From: Phaeodactylibacter luteus
GTDB taxonomy: Bacteria > Bacteroidota > Bacteroidia > Chitinophagales > Saprospiraceae
Direction: 5' to 3'
NCBI RefSeq assembly: GCF_007993045.1
Contig: NZ_VOOR01000006.1
Location: forward strand, 122,709 to 186,708
DNA length: 64,000 nt
The translations under genes were made by a program, and so were the position numbers. Below are positions 27,883 through 36,020 of this stretch, piece by piece (positions within the stretch are counted from its first letter, which is position 1; each line of letters opens with the position of its first letter). The notes under the pieces were generated by a model that worked only from the letters and a program-made list of their open reading frames with translations, did not search any database and had not been told where the DNA came from.

Positions 27883-28617
27883 ATGGAGTCAACAAGATAT
27901 GTAGTCATTTTCATCCTTATCCTCACGGGCGCGGTAGCAGTTGGGCTTACCGGCATGCGCGAAGCGACAAAGTCGCAGGCCGCCTTGAATGAGGATATAT
28001 TCAACAAGCGTGCTATCCTGACCGCAGTTGAAGATTACCTGCCCGATGGACAGAAAGTCAGCCAATTGACTGACGACCAGATTGTGGAGATCTTCAGCGG
28101 GATGGAACAGCCGGTCGTCAATATGCAGGGGGAAATCCTGGATGGCGTACAGGCTGAAGACATTGATATGGCTAAGGAGCGCAAGAAAGCAGAAGAGGAC
28201 CGCCGCCTGCCTGTTTACGTTTACGAAACAGGAGGGCAGAAGTTTTACATCCTTTCTGTACGTGGCAATGGCCTGTGGGACGAGATTTGGGGCAGCGTGG
28301 CCCTGAAAAGCGACCTGAGCACGGTTGCGGGCGCTACTTTTGACCACAAAGGCGAGACGCCGGGCCTCGGTGCGGAAATCAAAGACAATCCTAGCTTTGC
28401 AGAGCAGTTCCAGGGCAAGGAAATTTATGATGATGGGGAGTATGTCTCCATTAAAGTCCGCAAAGGCGGGGCTAAGGACCCCAACCATGAAGTAGATGGG
28501 ATTTCTGGCGCAACGGTCACTGCTGATGGCGTTTCAGAAATGCTCTACCGAGGGCTGAAGTACTACGAGCCTTACTTAGAGAAAATTAAGCAGCAGAGCC
28601 TGTTGCTGAACCAATAA
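27883..28617 (+). CDS. nqrC: Na+-translocating NADH:quinone reductase subunit C
   Basis: A 244-residue subunit with one N-terminal transmembrane helix (about 7-25) and a periplasmic FMN-binding domain. The FMN-attachment motif is SGAT with Thr211 in 'DGISGATVTADGVSEML'. Other family features: 'LSVRGNGLWDEIWGSVAL' and 'KGETPGLGAEI'. FMN attachment needs the flavin transferase ApbE, which is not encoded in this window. It lies 36 bases after nqrB. Confidence 0.96.
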   Translation: MESTRYVVIFILILTGAVAVGLTGMREATKSQAALNEDIFNKRAILTAVEDYLPDGQKVSQLTDDQIVEIFSGMEQPVVNMQGEILDGVQAEDIDMAKERKKAEEDRRLPVYVYETGGQKFYILSVRGNGLWDEIWGSVALKSDLSTVAGATFDHKGETPGLGAEIKDNPSFAEQFQGKEIYDDGEYVSIKVRKGGAKDPNHEVDGISGATVTADGVSEMLYRGLKYYEPYLEKIKQQSLLLNQ

Positions 28618-28625
28618 AAAACAGT

Positions 28626-28650
28626 GCCCGGGTGGTCTGGCTGCCCGGGC
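28626..28650 (+). other. hairpin between nqrC and nqrD
   Basis: GCCCGGG at 28626-28632 pairs with CCCGGGC at 28644-28650 (seven G/C pairs, 11-base loop), eight bases after the nqrC stop, with no T-run. In a 96-base gap inside the operon it could protect the upstream message or attenuate it. Role inferred only. Confidence 0.4.
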
Positions 28651-28713
28651 TATTGCTAAAAAACACGCTGGCACCCGCCTTGCGCCGGTCCTGCAACTAT
28701 AAAAAAACAAAAC

Positions 28714-29424
28714 ATGGCTGAGACTGCTGTAAAAGAGAAAGAGTCGGTTTTTCAGTTTGGCAACAAAGAGCGCAAACTGCTTTCTGACCCGCTCAACGAC
28801 AACAACCCTATTACCGTGCAGGTGCTTGGCATCTGCTCTGCACTCGCGGTTACCTCTCTGGTCTATCCTTCTTTGGTTATGGCCATCGCAGTAATTTTCG
28901 TTACTGCATTTTCCAGCTTGTTTACTTCCCTGCTCCGGAACTACATCCCTAAGCAGGTGCGTATGATTGTTCAGCTCGTAATCATCGCTACGCTCGTAAC
29001 GGTAGTAGAGCTGGCACTGAAATACCTCAACTATCCGGTTTACAAGCAGCTTTCCGTTTACATCGGGCTGATCATTACCAATTGTATTGTAATGGGCCGT
29101 TTGGAGGCATTTTCTATGGCCAATACTCCATGGCGCTCATTCCTTGATGGGGTCGGCAATGGCCTGGGCTACGGTATCATCCTGGTGATGGTTGGGGTAG
29201 TGCGTGAAATCTTTGGCAAAGGCAGCTTGTTTGCAGGCAGCCCTATCGAATTGAAAATTATAGGCCCTAACGCGGATTACCTGATCAATACAGTGGACAG
29301 TGCGATGTTCGCCTGGTACGCCAACAACAACCTTATGGTGCTCCCGGCTTCCGCTATGTTCATCATCGGTATTATGATTTGGATTCAGCGCAGCTACAAC
29401 ACCAAGCTGGTTGACGTATCCTAA
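28714..29424 (+). CDS. nqrD: Na+-translocating NADH:quinone reductase subunit D
   Basis: A 236-residue membrane subunit with six helices, homologous to RnfE. Conserved: 'LSDPLNDNNPITVQVLGICSALAVT' (in parts), 'IGLIITNCIVMGRLEAF' with the Cys that, with NqrE, holds the intramembrane iron centre, and 'DGVGNGLGYGIILVMVGVVREI'. The first 25 residues before 'LLSDPLNDNNP' are longer than in Vibrio and hydrophilic. It begins 96 bases after nqrC. Confidence 0.95.
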   Translation: MAETAVKEKESVFQFGNKERKLLSDPLNDNNPITVQVLGICSALAVTSLVYPSLVMAIAVIFVTAFSSLFTSLLRNYIPKQVRMIVQLVIIATLVTVVELALKYLNYPVYKQLSVYIGLIITNCIVMGRLEAFSMANTPWRSFLDGVGNGLGYGIILVMVGVVREIFGKGSLFAGSPIELKIIGPNADYLINTVDSAMFAWYANNNLMVLPASAMFIIGIMIWIQRSYNTKLVDVS

Positions 29425-29491
29425 GCAGGCGCTTTGGGGGCTTCCCCTTTCCAAGCCTGATTAAATTGCCAAAACGTATCAACACAATAAA

Positions 29492-30103
29492 ATGGAATTC
29501 TTAAATACCTTCATAAAAGCAGCTTTCGTCGAGAACTTGGTCTTGGCTTACTTCCTAGGCATGTGCTCTTACCTGGCTGTTTCCAAGAGCGTGAGCACGG
29601 CTTTCGGCCTTGGTTTAGCTGTTATTTTTGTTCTGGGCATCACCATGCCTATCAACTGGCTGATCAATGAGTACCTGCTCAGCGAGTCTGGCCTGCTTGG
29701 CATGGACCTTACCTTCCTCCGGTTCATCCTCTTCATTGCTGTTATTGCATCTATGGTGCAGTTGGTAGAGATGGTGGTGGAAAAGTATTCGCCTTCCCTT
29801 TACAGCGCATTGGGTATCTTCCTCCCGCTCATCACAGTGAACTGTGCCATCCTTGGCGGCTCGCTATTCATGGTGTCCCGGGAATATAACTTCTCCAACG
29901 CCTTGGCTTTTGGTTTGGGCGGTGGCTTCGGCTGGTTCTTGGCAATCATTGCCATTGCGGCCATCCGGGAGAAAATCCGGTACTCCAATGTGCCGCCTGC
30001 ACTGCGTGGGCTGGGCATGGCTTTCATCCTCACTGGATTGATGGGGATCGCTTTTATGAGCTTGATGGGGATTGACCCTGCCGCTCTGACTGCTGGCAAA
30101 TAA
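29492..30103 (+). CDS. nqrE: Na+-translocating NADH:quinone reductase subunit E
   Basis: A 203-residue membrane subunit, six helices, homologous to RnfA. Conserved: '[19 protein letters not shown]' (first Cys of the iron site), '[24 protein letters not shown]' (in parts), '[19 protein letters not shown]' (second conserved Cys) and '[22 protein letters not shown]'. Together with NqrD it carries electrons across the membrane core. It starts 67 bases after nqrD. Length equals the family norm of ~198-205. Confidence 0.96.
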   Translation: MEFLNTFIKAAFVENLVLAYFLGMCSYLAVSKSVSTAFGLGLAVIFVLGITMPINWLINEYLLSESGLLGMDLTFLRFILFIAVIASMVQLVEMVVEKYSPSLYSALGIFLPLITVNCAILGGSLFMVSREYNFSNALAFGLGGGFGWFLAIIAIAAIREKIRYSNVPPALRGLGMAFILTGLMGIAFMSLMGIDPAALTAGK

Positions 30104-30245
30104 TTGCTGCTGACTTCGATGCCCCGGGTCTGACGGTGCGGTGACAACCCTTTTGACTGCAAGAGGTTTTATCTGGGAAGCTGAAGTTGAGATAGAGGGT
30201 ATGGCCCTCAACCAAACTTATGTTAATTTCTAAATTAAGGATACA

Positions 30246-31559
30246 ATGACGATTTTATATGCTGTAATCGTTTTTAGTGCGGTTATCCTGATGCTAGCCT
30301 TCATGCTCATCTTTGCCCGGAAGAAGCTAGTCCCACAGGGTGATGTGAAGATCATCATAAATGGGGATGAAGACAACCCTATGCTGGTCAAGCCTGGAGC
30401 TTCCCTGCTGAGCGCCCTTTCCGATAAGAGCGTGTTCCTCCCTTCAGCTTGTGGTGGCGGGGGTACTTGCGCTATGTGCGAATGCCACATTGATGAGGGC
30501 GGTGGAGATGTGCTCCCTACAGAAATGAACCACTTGACCCGCCGTGAGGTAGCAGAAAATAAGCGCTTGGCATGCCAGGTAAAGGTCCGTCAGGACATGC
30601 GCATCCGCATCCCGGAAGAGATATTCGGCATCAAAAAGTGGGAGTGCGAAGTAGTGTCCAACTACAACGTCGCTTCTTTCATCAAAGAGTTTGTTGTCCG
30701 TTTGCCGGAAGGCGAAAGCCTAGAGTTCGAGTCCGGTGGCTACATTCAAATCGATGTGCCCAAGATTGAGGTAGACTTCAAAGATATCGATATCACGGCT
30801 CATCCACGTATGACGGATAAAAAGCCTGACGAATACCAAGAAGAATGGGACAACTTCAAGCTTTGGGATCTCAAGATGAAGAACACCGAAGAGCAGTTCC
30901 GTGCTTACTCTATGGCTAACCACCCTGCTGAAGGCAACATCGTGATGTTGAACATCCGTATTGCTACGCCACCTTGGGACCGTAAGAACAATACTTGGAT
31001 GCAGGTCAACCCTGGCGTGTGCTCTTCTTACGTTTTCGGCTGCAAGCCAGGTGATAAGGTGACGGTGTCCGGCCCTTATGGGGAGTTTTTCATCAAGCCG
31101 ACTAAAAAAGAGATGGTCTACATCGGCGGTGGCGCAGGTATGGCGCCCCTCCGTTCACACATATTCCACCTTTTCCATACCCTTAAGACCAAAGACCGGA
31201 AGGTATCATATTGGTACGGCGGGCGTTCTAAGCGTGAGCTCTTCTACACAGAAGACTTCCGCGAAATCGAGCGAGAGTATGATAATTTCAGCTACCACAT
31301 TGCCCTTTCTGATACGAAAGTAGCCCATGAGGTAGACAAGTGGAAGGTCAAGGAAGATATCGATGATAAGAACGGTGACGGCTACCTTGGGTTTATCCAC
31401 CAAGTGCTGCACGATGAGTATCTTGCAAAGCACCCTGAGCCGGAAGAAGTAGAATATTACCTCTGCGGCCCACCGTTGATGCTGCAGGCTGCACTGAAAA
31501 TGCTCGATGATCTGGGTGTGCCCGAAGAGAACATCGCATTTGACGACTTTGGCAGCTAA
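30246..31559 (+). CDS. nqrF: Na+-translocating NADH:quinone reductase subunit F
   Basis: A 437-residue electron-entry subunit. One N-terminal helix (about 3-24); a [2Fe-2S] ferredoxin domain (about 33-125) with ligands Cys69, Cys75, Cys78 and Cys110; an FAD domain (about 130-275) with '[10 protein letters not shown]'; and an NADH domain (280-437) with '[14 protein letters not shown]' and '[15 protein letters not shown]'. NADH reduces FAD, then the iron-sulfur cluster, then the membrane subunits. The 142-base gap after nqrE has no gene. A strong terminator at 31581 closes the operon. Confidence 0.96.
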   Translation: MTILYAVIVFSAVILMLAFMLIFARKKLVPQGDVKIIINGDEDNPMLVKPGASLLSALSDKSVFLPSACGGGGTCAMCECHIDEGGGDVLPTEMNHLTRREVAENKRLACQVKVRQDMRIRIPEEIFGIKKWECEVVSNYNVASFIKEFVVRLPEGESLEFESGGYIQIDVPKIEVDFKDIDITAHPRMTDKKPDEYQEEWDNFKLWDLKMKNTEEQFRAYSMANHPAEGNIVMLNIRIATPPWDRKNNTWMQVNPGVCSSYVFGCKPGDKVTVSGPYGEFFIKPTKKEMVYIGGGAGMAPLRSHIFHLFHTLKTKDRKVSYWYGGRSKRELFYTEDFREIEREYDNFSYHIALSDTKVAHEVDKWKVKEDIDDKNGDGYLGFIHQVLHDEYLAKHPEPEEVEYYLCGPPLMLQAALKMLDDLGVPEENIAFDDFGS

Positions 31560-31580
31560 ACACTAAAAAGGTCATATCGT

Positions 31581-31618
31581 AAAGCCCATCCTGGCGTCTG
31601 TCAGGATGGGCTTTCTTC
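31581..31618 (+). terminator. terminator of the nqr operon
   Basis: A perfect 13-pair stem, AAAGCCCATCCTG (31581-31593) with CAGGATGGGCTTT (31602-31613), loop of eight bases, followed by CTTC. It lies 21 bases after the nqrF stop. Confidence 0.85.
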
Positions 31619-31929
31619 GTTAAAAGACCGCTTGGAAGGGGAAATAGGCCACAGGTGCGTTGCTGTATATGCCCCTGACGCCCTCGTCTTTGAAATCAGC
31701 CTGTTGATAGAACCTACCCATTTCAGGAGCACCTTTATGTGCAACCTTTGCGTTTTAGTTCCGTCATTACTTTTGAAATCACCGCTGATCTTACCATCAG
31801 CATTCTCCCTGGATTAGTCTTAGCAAGTTGATATCTCTGCTTGGCAGGCAATGGCCCGCTAAGCCTCGAAATAGCTATGCCTTGGCTATCCGTTACACAT
31901 TTTGCCCATATTCTAAAACCACCTGACTT
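31619..31929 (+). other. gap between nqr terminator and small secreted protein
   Basis: About 310 bases with no supportable gene. A 61-codon frame starting at 31632 has no signal peptide, no recognisable domain and poor composition. The promoter for the gene at 31930 should lie in the AT-rich last 60 bases, but no box matches well. Confidence 0.4.
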
Positions 31930-32283
31930 ATGAAAACCTTCAAATTTGCTTTCGTTCTTAGCCTGCTGGCCCTTACAGCCGTTTCTACTTGGGCGAAAAG
32001 CCCCGACTCCCTTACGACAACGAAAGAACTGCGTAAGGAAGTCGCCCGCCTGATCGATTCTCCTGACCTGCTTTCGCTAGGCGTACAAGAAACCTTTGCT
32101 TTTGTGCACTTTGAAGTGAGCAGCAGCCAAGAGATTATCGTAAAGGAAGTACGCGCACAGACACCTGAGATTGCACAGCAAATACGGCAGAACCTGCACC
32201 TGCACAAGGTAAGCAGCGATTTCACCCCAGGGCAGTGCTACAACCTCAAAGTGAGTTTTGTCGCAGAGGCAGAGCAGCTGTAA
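31930..32283 (+). CDS. small secreted protein of unknown function
   Basis: A 117-residue protein with a signal peptide (1-22, ending STWA). The mature part of about 95 residues reads 'ELRKEVARLIDSPDLL', 'FAFVHFEVSSSQEIIVKEV' and 'PGQCYNLKVSFVAE', a mixed alpha/beta pattern loosely reminiscent of the TonB C-terminal fold or of small Bacteroidota periplasmic proteins. No named family recognised. It faces a membrane-protein gene tail to tail, with a shared hairpin between the stops. Confidence 0.7.
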   Translation: MKTFKFAFVLSLLALTAVSTWAKSPDSLTTTKELRKEVARLIDSPDLLSLGVQETFAFVHFEVSSSQEIIVKEVRAQTPEIAQQIRQNLHLHKVSSDFTPGQCYNLKVSFVAEAEQL

Positions 32284-32309
32284 GCGTTGTAAAGGCCTCT
32301 GTTGCCGGG

Positions 32310-32343
32310 CGCCCTGCATACCCAATGAGAGGTATGCAGGGCG
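32310..32343. terminator. hairpin between convergent genes (possible bidirectional terminator)
   Basis: A perfect 13-pair stem, CGCCCTGCATACC (32310-32322) with GGTATGCAGGGCG (32331-32343), eight-base loop, between the stops at 32283 (+) and 32350 (-). T-runs are lacking on both sides, so a terminator role is likely from position but not certain. Confidence 0.55.
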
Positions 32344-32349
32344 TCATGG

Positions 32350-33114
32350 TTAGTAGCGGGTGCGTTGGGACAGGCGTTGCCCAAAGCTCTTGGAGAGTGG
32401 CCGGGACAGCGCTTGCCAGATAGAGTAGACATGCCATAAGCTGCAAAGCGGGAATATAAACCCTTGGAGCAAAATAAATATGGGCTGCAGCAGAAAGGTC
32501 CCATCTGGAGATGTTTCAAACAATTGCCAGCTGCCTGGCACGGAGACCAGCGCGATGCCAACGAGGTACCATAACGAGAAAAGCCCGAAGCTGTTCCAAA
32601 GCAGTATTTCTGGGCGCCGTAGCCGGCCACGTGCAAAGAAGGCATAGCTGCCCATCAGTGCGCTGACCCCCACTACGATGTCATAATTGAACCACAGGAA
32701 AGTCAGTTGTGGGGGCACGTACTGGCCTTGGTACCCCAGCCATAACAGCAGGCTCACGATAATCCGGATGCCTTGTACCTTTACCAGCCAGGATGGCGGT
32801 GTGGCCCGCAGCAAGAGCCGGAAGAATCGGAAACCTAACAACGCCAGCCCTACCGCTACCGGCAATAAATAAGCAAAGCTCAAGACAGCTCCTGCGCTGT
32901 TAGCCTCCTGCTGCAACAGTAGCGCCCCGCCTGCCAATATCATTGTCCAAATCCCGAGCGCGCTAACGGAGAGCAGTGCAGCCCGCTTTTGCTGTTCTAC
33001 GGGAAGCTTCAGCTTGGAAAGCCCCTTGCGCACGCTAGTGTAAATGCTGCCAAAGAGCCCTGCGCATAAGACTAGGGTGATGAGCTGGCCGATTATGAAA
33101 AGTGGGGTAGACAT
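32350..33114 (-). CDS. seven-helix membrane protein of unknown function
   Basis: A 254-residue integral membrane protein. Seven hydrophobic helices can be read at about 4-28, 44-66, 76-99, 113-128, 140-161, 173-195 and 210-236. Polar loops are short and the C-terminus ('LSKSFGQRLSQRTRY') is basic, so it should lie in the cytoplasm. No catalytic or transport motif is visible. It is monocistronic, and its upstream side borders repeat R3 copy 2. Confidence 0.75.
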   Translation of the reverse strand: MSTPLFIIGQLITLVLCAGLFGSIYTSVRKGLSKLKLPVEQQKRAALLSVSALGIWTMILAGGALLLQQEANSAGAVLSFAYLLPVAVGLALLGFRFFRLLLRATPPSWLVKVQGIRIIVSLLLWLGYQGQYVPPQLTFLWFNYDIVVGVSALMGSYAFFARGRLRRPEILLWNSFGLFSLWYLVGIALVSVPGSWQLFETSPDGTFLLQPIFILLQGFIFPLCSLWHVYSIWQALSRPLSKSFGQRLSQRTRY

Positions 33115-33125
33115 TTGGCTGGCGT

Positions 33126-33315
33126 TTTAGAGCGTTTTGGGATTTTGGTCTTCTAGTCGAAAACTAGCAATTTTTTGATTAGACGAGACACGAAAACCGG
33201 AGTTTAGCCAAGTCCCGCTTTTGATGCACAAAAGCGGGAAGGATTTTCGGGGCGAAGTATAAGCGAAAAAAGTGCAGTTTACAGACCGATTACTAAAGTC
33301 CCAACACGCTCTTAG
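33126..33315 (+). mobile_element. MITE-like element, family R3, full copy 2
   Basis: A 190-bp element bounded by imperfect inverted repeats: left end TTTAGAGCGTTTTGGGATTT and, inverted, right end CTAAGAGCGTGTTGGGACTT (18 of 23 positions agree). Inside is a ten-pair hairpin CCCGCTTTTG / CAAAAGCGGG. The inner 125 bases are similar to 14210-14334. No coding capacity, no transposase nearby. It separates a divergent gene pair. Confidence 0.6.
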
Positions 33316-33492
33316 CCCCCGGAAGATAAGGCCCTTGTCAAGAAAAACAGGCTCAAGGCTTACCTTTCCTACGGGAAAAGCTACCGCTCCGTACAATTTT
33401 CGGATTTGTGCATCTAAAAGGTAGCTTTTTCGTTATTTCCTATGTTGGCTACTTACTTTTTCAGGCCACAGCGCCATAGGAAAAACATCAAC

Positions 33493-34680
33493 ATGCAAAC
33501 CGGCACTTTTCCAGAAATACTGACAGCCGCACAAGAATATGTGGCAGCGCTCCTGAACGACCAACTGACCAGCAACCACCTCTACCACGATCTGCAGCAT
33601 ACCTTGCGGGTATGCCAAATGGCACGCGAGCTCGGGGCCGCTGAAGGGCTGGGAGAGGAGGACCTGGAAGCACTCGAGCTGGCAGCCCTTTTTCATGATA
33701 CAGGCTTCACCAAAACCTACGAAGGCCACGAAGCCATCAGCAAGCTGCTGGCGGCTCAGTTCTTAAGCACACAGGCTTATCCTGAAGAGCGCCTAGCCCA
33801 AGTGCTCGACCTTATCGAAGTGACCTACCCGCCTAAAGTCCCCCAAACCTTGCCAGAAAAAGTGCTCTGTGATGCTGACCTCAGCAACCTTGGGCATACC
33901 GCCTACTTTGACTACCTACAGTCTCTCCGTCATGAGTGGCGCTTCTTCCTCAACCAGGAATACGCCGATGAAGAGTGGTTTGCCCTGAATTATAAATTCG
34001 TAAAAAAGCACACCTTTTATACCGAAGCCGCTCAGCAGCGCTTGGGCGAGCAGTGGAATGCTAACCGTAAACAGCTGAAAAAACTGCGGGATAGCTACCG
34101 CGAAGCGCCCGCTAAACAAGACAAGGAGCAGGCACTCCCCGGTGCCATTAGCAATAATAAAAGCGCGCAGACCATGTTCAAGACGAGCCTTCGCAATCAT
34201 CTTGACCTTAGCGCTCTGGCCGATAACAAAGCCAATATCATGCTGAGCGTCAATGCCCTTATCATTACCATCGCTACGCCATTGGCCGCCTCCTATGTAC
34301 GCCATAATACCTTCGCCCTCATTCCTGCGATCCTGCTGTTGGCTACCTGCCTAGCCTCTATGATTTTCGCTACCCTTGCCACCAGGCCTATCAAAATGAA
34401 AGGGGAGACGAGCAGCCATGATATTGAGCAGTCGAAGTCCAACTTGTTCTTTTTTGGCAATTTCTTCCGCATGGACTACGAGCGCTATGAACATGGCATG
34501 CTGGAGGTCGTACGGGACAATCAGAAGCTGGACAGCTCTATCATGAGAGACCTCTACTTCCTCGGCAAATCGCTGGGGCGGAAGTACCATCAGCTCCGCA
34601 TCTGTTATACCATCTTTATGTGGGGCATTATCATTACGGTTTTTGCTTTTGCATTGACGTATAACCTGGCCTCGAACTAG
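33493..34680 (+). CDS. HD-domain phosphohydrolase fused to a PycTM (Pycsar effector-type) membrane domain
   Basis: A 395-residue two-part protein. I chose the ATG at 33493; one at 33442 adds 17 residues without homology-like features. Residues 1-200 are an HD domain: 'HLYHDLQHTLRV' (His32, His36), 'ALFHDTGF' (His68-Asp69), 'EGHEAIS' (His79) and 'CDADLSNLG', so the metal ligands are kept. Residues 230-395 match the Pycsar effector domain PycTM (former DUF5706): 'RNHLDLSALADNKANIMLSV' (in parts), two close helices near 255-300, and a final helix near 368-392. In Pycsar defence, cCMP or cUMP triggers PycTM to damage the membrane. No cyclase gene is nearby. An HD phosphodiesterase joined to such an effector may degrade the signal or sense it (inference). 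Confidence 0.85.
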   Translation: MQTGTFPEILTAAQEYVAALLNDQLTSNHLYHDLQHTLRVCQMARELGAAEGLGEEDLEALELAALFHDTGFTKTYEGHEAISKLLAAQFLSTQAYPEERLAQVLDLIEVTYPPKVPQTLPEKVLCDADLSNLGHTAYFDYLQSLRHEWRFFLNQEYADEEWFALNYKFVKKHTFYTEAAQQRLGEQWNANRKQLKKLRDSYREAPAKQDKEQALPGAISNNKSAQTMFKTSLRNHLDLSALADNKANIMLSVNALIITIATPLAASYVRHNTFALIPAILLLATCLASMIFATLATRPIKMKGETSSHDIEQSKSNLFFFGNFFRMDYERYEHGMLEVVRDNQKLDSSIMRDLYFLGKSLGRKYHQLRICYTIFMWGIIITVFAFALTYNLASN

Positions 34681-34759
34681 CTATTTCAAACCCGAGCCGC
34701 CTTAACCGGGCCTGTTGTTCCCTGCTCCACATCTTGGTATTGCTGTTTGGGATAGATAT

Positions 34760-34866
34760 GGGGCCTGCCCCTGCCTTGAGGGCAGGTGCCGCTATGCTCC
34801 GGGGCTCGCTATCCGCTCGGCCCTATCGGGCTTTCACCCCTTCGCAGCGCTAGGCCGGTGCCATGA
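34760..34866 (+). repeat. interspersed structured repeat, family R1, copy C
   Basis: Forward copy, close to the consensus: leading hairpin CTGCC/GGCAG around TTGA, core block GCTATGCTCCGGGGCTCGCT, inner hairpin GCCCTATCGGGC and tail GCAGCGCTAGGCC. It lies between convergent genes (stops at 34680 + and 34965 -). Confidence 0.82.
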
Positions 34867-34964
34867 TAGGGCCTAAATTATGTATGGAGGTATTTTGGCA
34901 TACGCCCCAAGAGGAAGCACCTGATTTCAAGAAACCGCTTTAGGATGACGCCCTGCAAGGACGG

Positions 34965-36008
34965 TCAGTTCCTGCCCACGCGCTCAGGGCTCAGCGGCAG
35001 CCGGGCAGGGGCCGCCCCAGCTGAGCTCCGGTAAAGGCGGGCTGTTTCTTGTATGGTCTTGGCAATGGGCGTATACTGGAAGTTGAAGACCGCCTTAGAT
35101 TTAGCATTGTCATAAAAGAACACCCGGCTGGAATTGTAGGCCGCTTCTTTGGTCAGGAAAGGGCGCTTGCCCGATAGCTTGGCCTGCAGCCATGCAACAC
35201 GCCAAGCGATGCCCCGCAACAGTTTGCCAACCTTAAACCGTGGGGCCGGCCGGCCTAGCGCACCTGCAATTTCGGAGAGCAGCTGTTGGTAGGAATAGTG
35301 CTCCGCATTGAGTATGAATCGCTCGCCAGCAATATCACTGGCCATCAGCCTGGCCATGAACCAAGCCACATCGCGCACATCCACTAAGCCTGTAGTGCCC
35401 GCTGGGTAGAAGCGGAACCCCTTATCTATTGTTGGGAAAAAGTGAGGCGGACCGCTTTCCCAAAAGCCAGCGCCAAGTACGATGGCCGGATTGACGACGG
35501 CTACCGTCAGCCCTTCAGCCTGGCCGCGCCATATCTCCTGTTCCCCCTGAAATTTGCTGATGGCATACCGAGTGTTGAAAGGGCTGCGCTCCCATTTTGC
35601 CTTTTCGGTAAGCGTTACCCCCTCCTTCGTACGGCCAAGGGCTGCTATAGAACTGATGTAGACCAGCTTCTCGATGCCTAGGTGGAGTGCCGTATTCACG
35701 AGCAGAGCAGTCCCTTCTACATTCACCTTTTGCATGGCACTGAAATCAGCGGGGTTGAAAGAAACGACGGCTGCACCATGGAACACATGCGTACAGCCCC
35801 GCATCGCATCCTCTACCGCAAAAGGGTCAAGGAGGTCGCCCTCCACCCATTCTACCTTTCCCTCCAGCCCCTGTACCAAGCGCATATCACTGCCCGGGCG
35901 CTTTAAGCATCGTATATTGGTGTAGCCGTCGGCCAGCAGTTGCTGTAGCAGATGTGCACCGATAAACCCCGTTGCACCAGTAATGAGAATAGGAGAAGAG
36001 TGGTTCAT
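34965..36008 (-). CDS. NAD(P)-dependent epimerase/dehydratase (extended SDR, dihydroflavonol-reductase-like)
   Basis: A 347-residue extended short-chain dehydrogenase. The Rossmann glycine motif is 'ITGATGFIGAHLL' at residues 9-21; catalytic residues are Ser in 'LVYISSIAALG' and Tyr-x3-Lys in 'TRYAISKFQGE'; 'NPAIVLGAG' follows. The C-terminal substrate domain is typical of dihydroflavonol 4-reductase-like enzymes, whose bacterial substrates are mostly unknown sugars or steroids/terpenoids. It is last in a minus-strand operon (cytochrome c, anmK, this gene), 12 bases after anmK. Confidence 0.88.
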   Translation of the reverse strand: MNHSSPILITGATGFIGAHLLQQLLADGYTNIRCLKRPGSDMRLVQGLEGKVEWVEGDLLDPFAVEDAMRGCTHVFHGAAVVSFNPADFSAMQKVNVEGTALLVNTALHLGIEKLVYISSIAALGRTKEGVTLTEKAKWERSPFNTRYAISKFQGEQEIWRGQAEGLTVAVVNPAIVLGAGFWESGPPHFFPTIDKGFRFYPAGTTGLVDVRDVAWFMARLMASDIAGERFILNAEHYSYQQLLSEIAGALGRPAPRFKVGKLLRGIAWRVAWLQAKLSGKRPFLTKEAAYNSSRVFFYDNAKSKAVFNFQYTPIAKTIQETARLYRSSAGAAPARLPLSPERVGRN

Positions 36009-36020
36009 ACTTTGTGGTTC

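Noticed and set aside
31632..31817. 61-codon frame after the nqr terminator
   Set aside because: No signal peptide, domain or convincing start context; composition unlike its neighbours.
33442..33492. Longer N-terminus of the HD-PycTM protein
   Set aside because: The extra 17 residues are basic and unlike HD-domain starts; the ATG at 33493 is preferred, though the longer start is not excluded.
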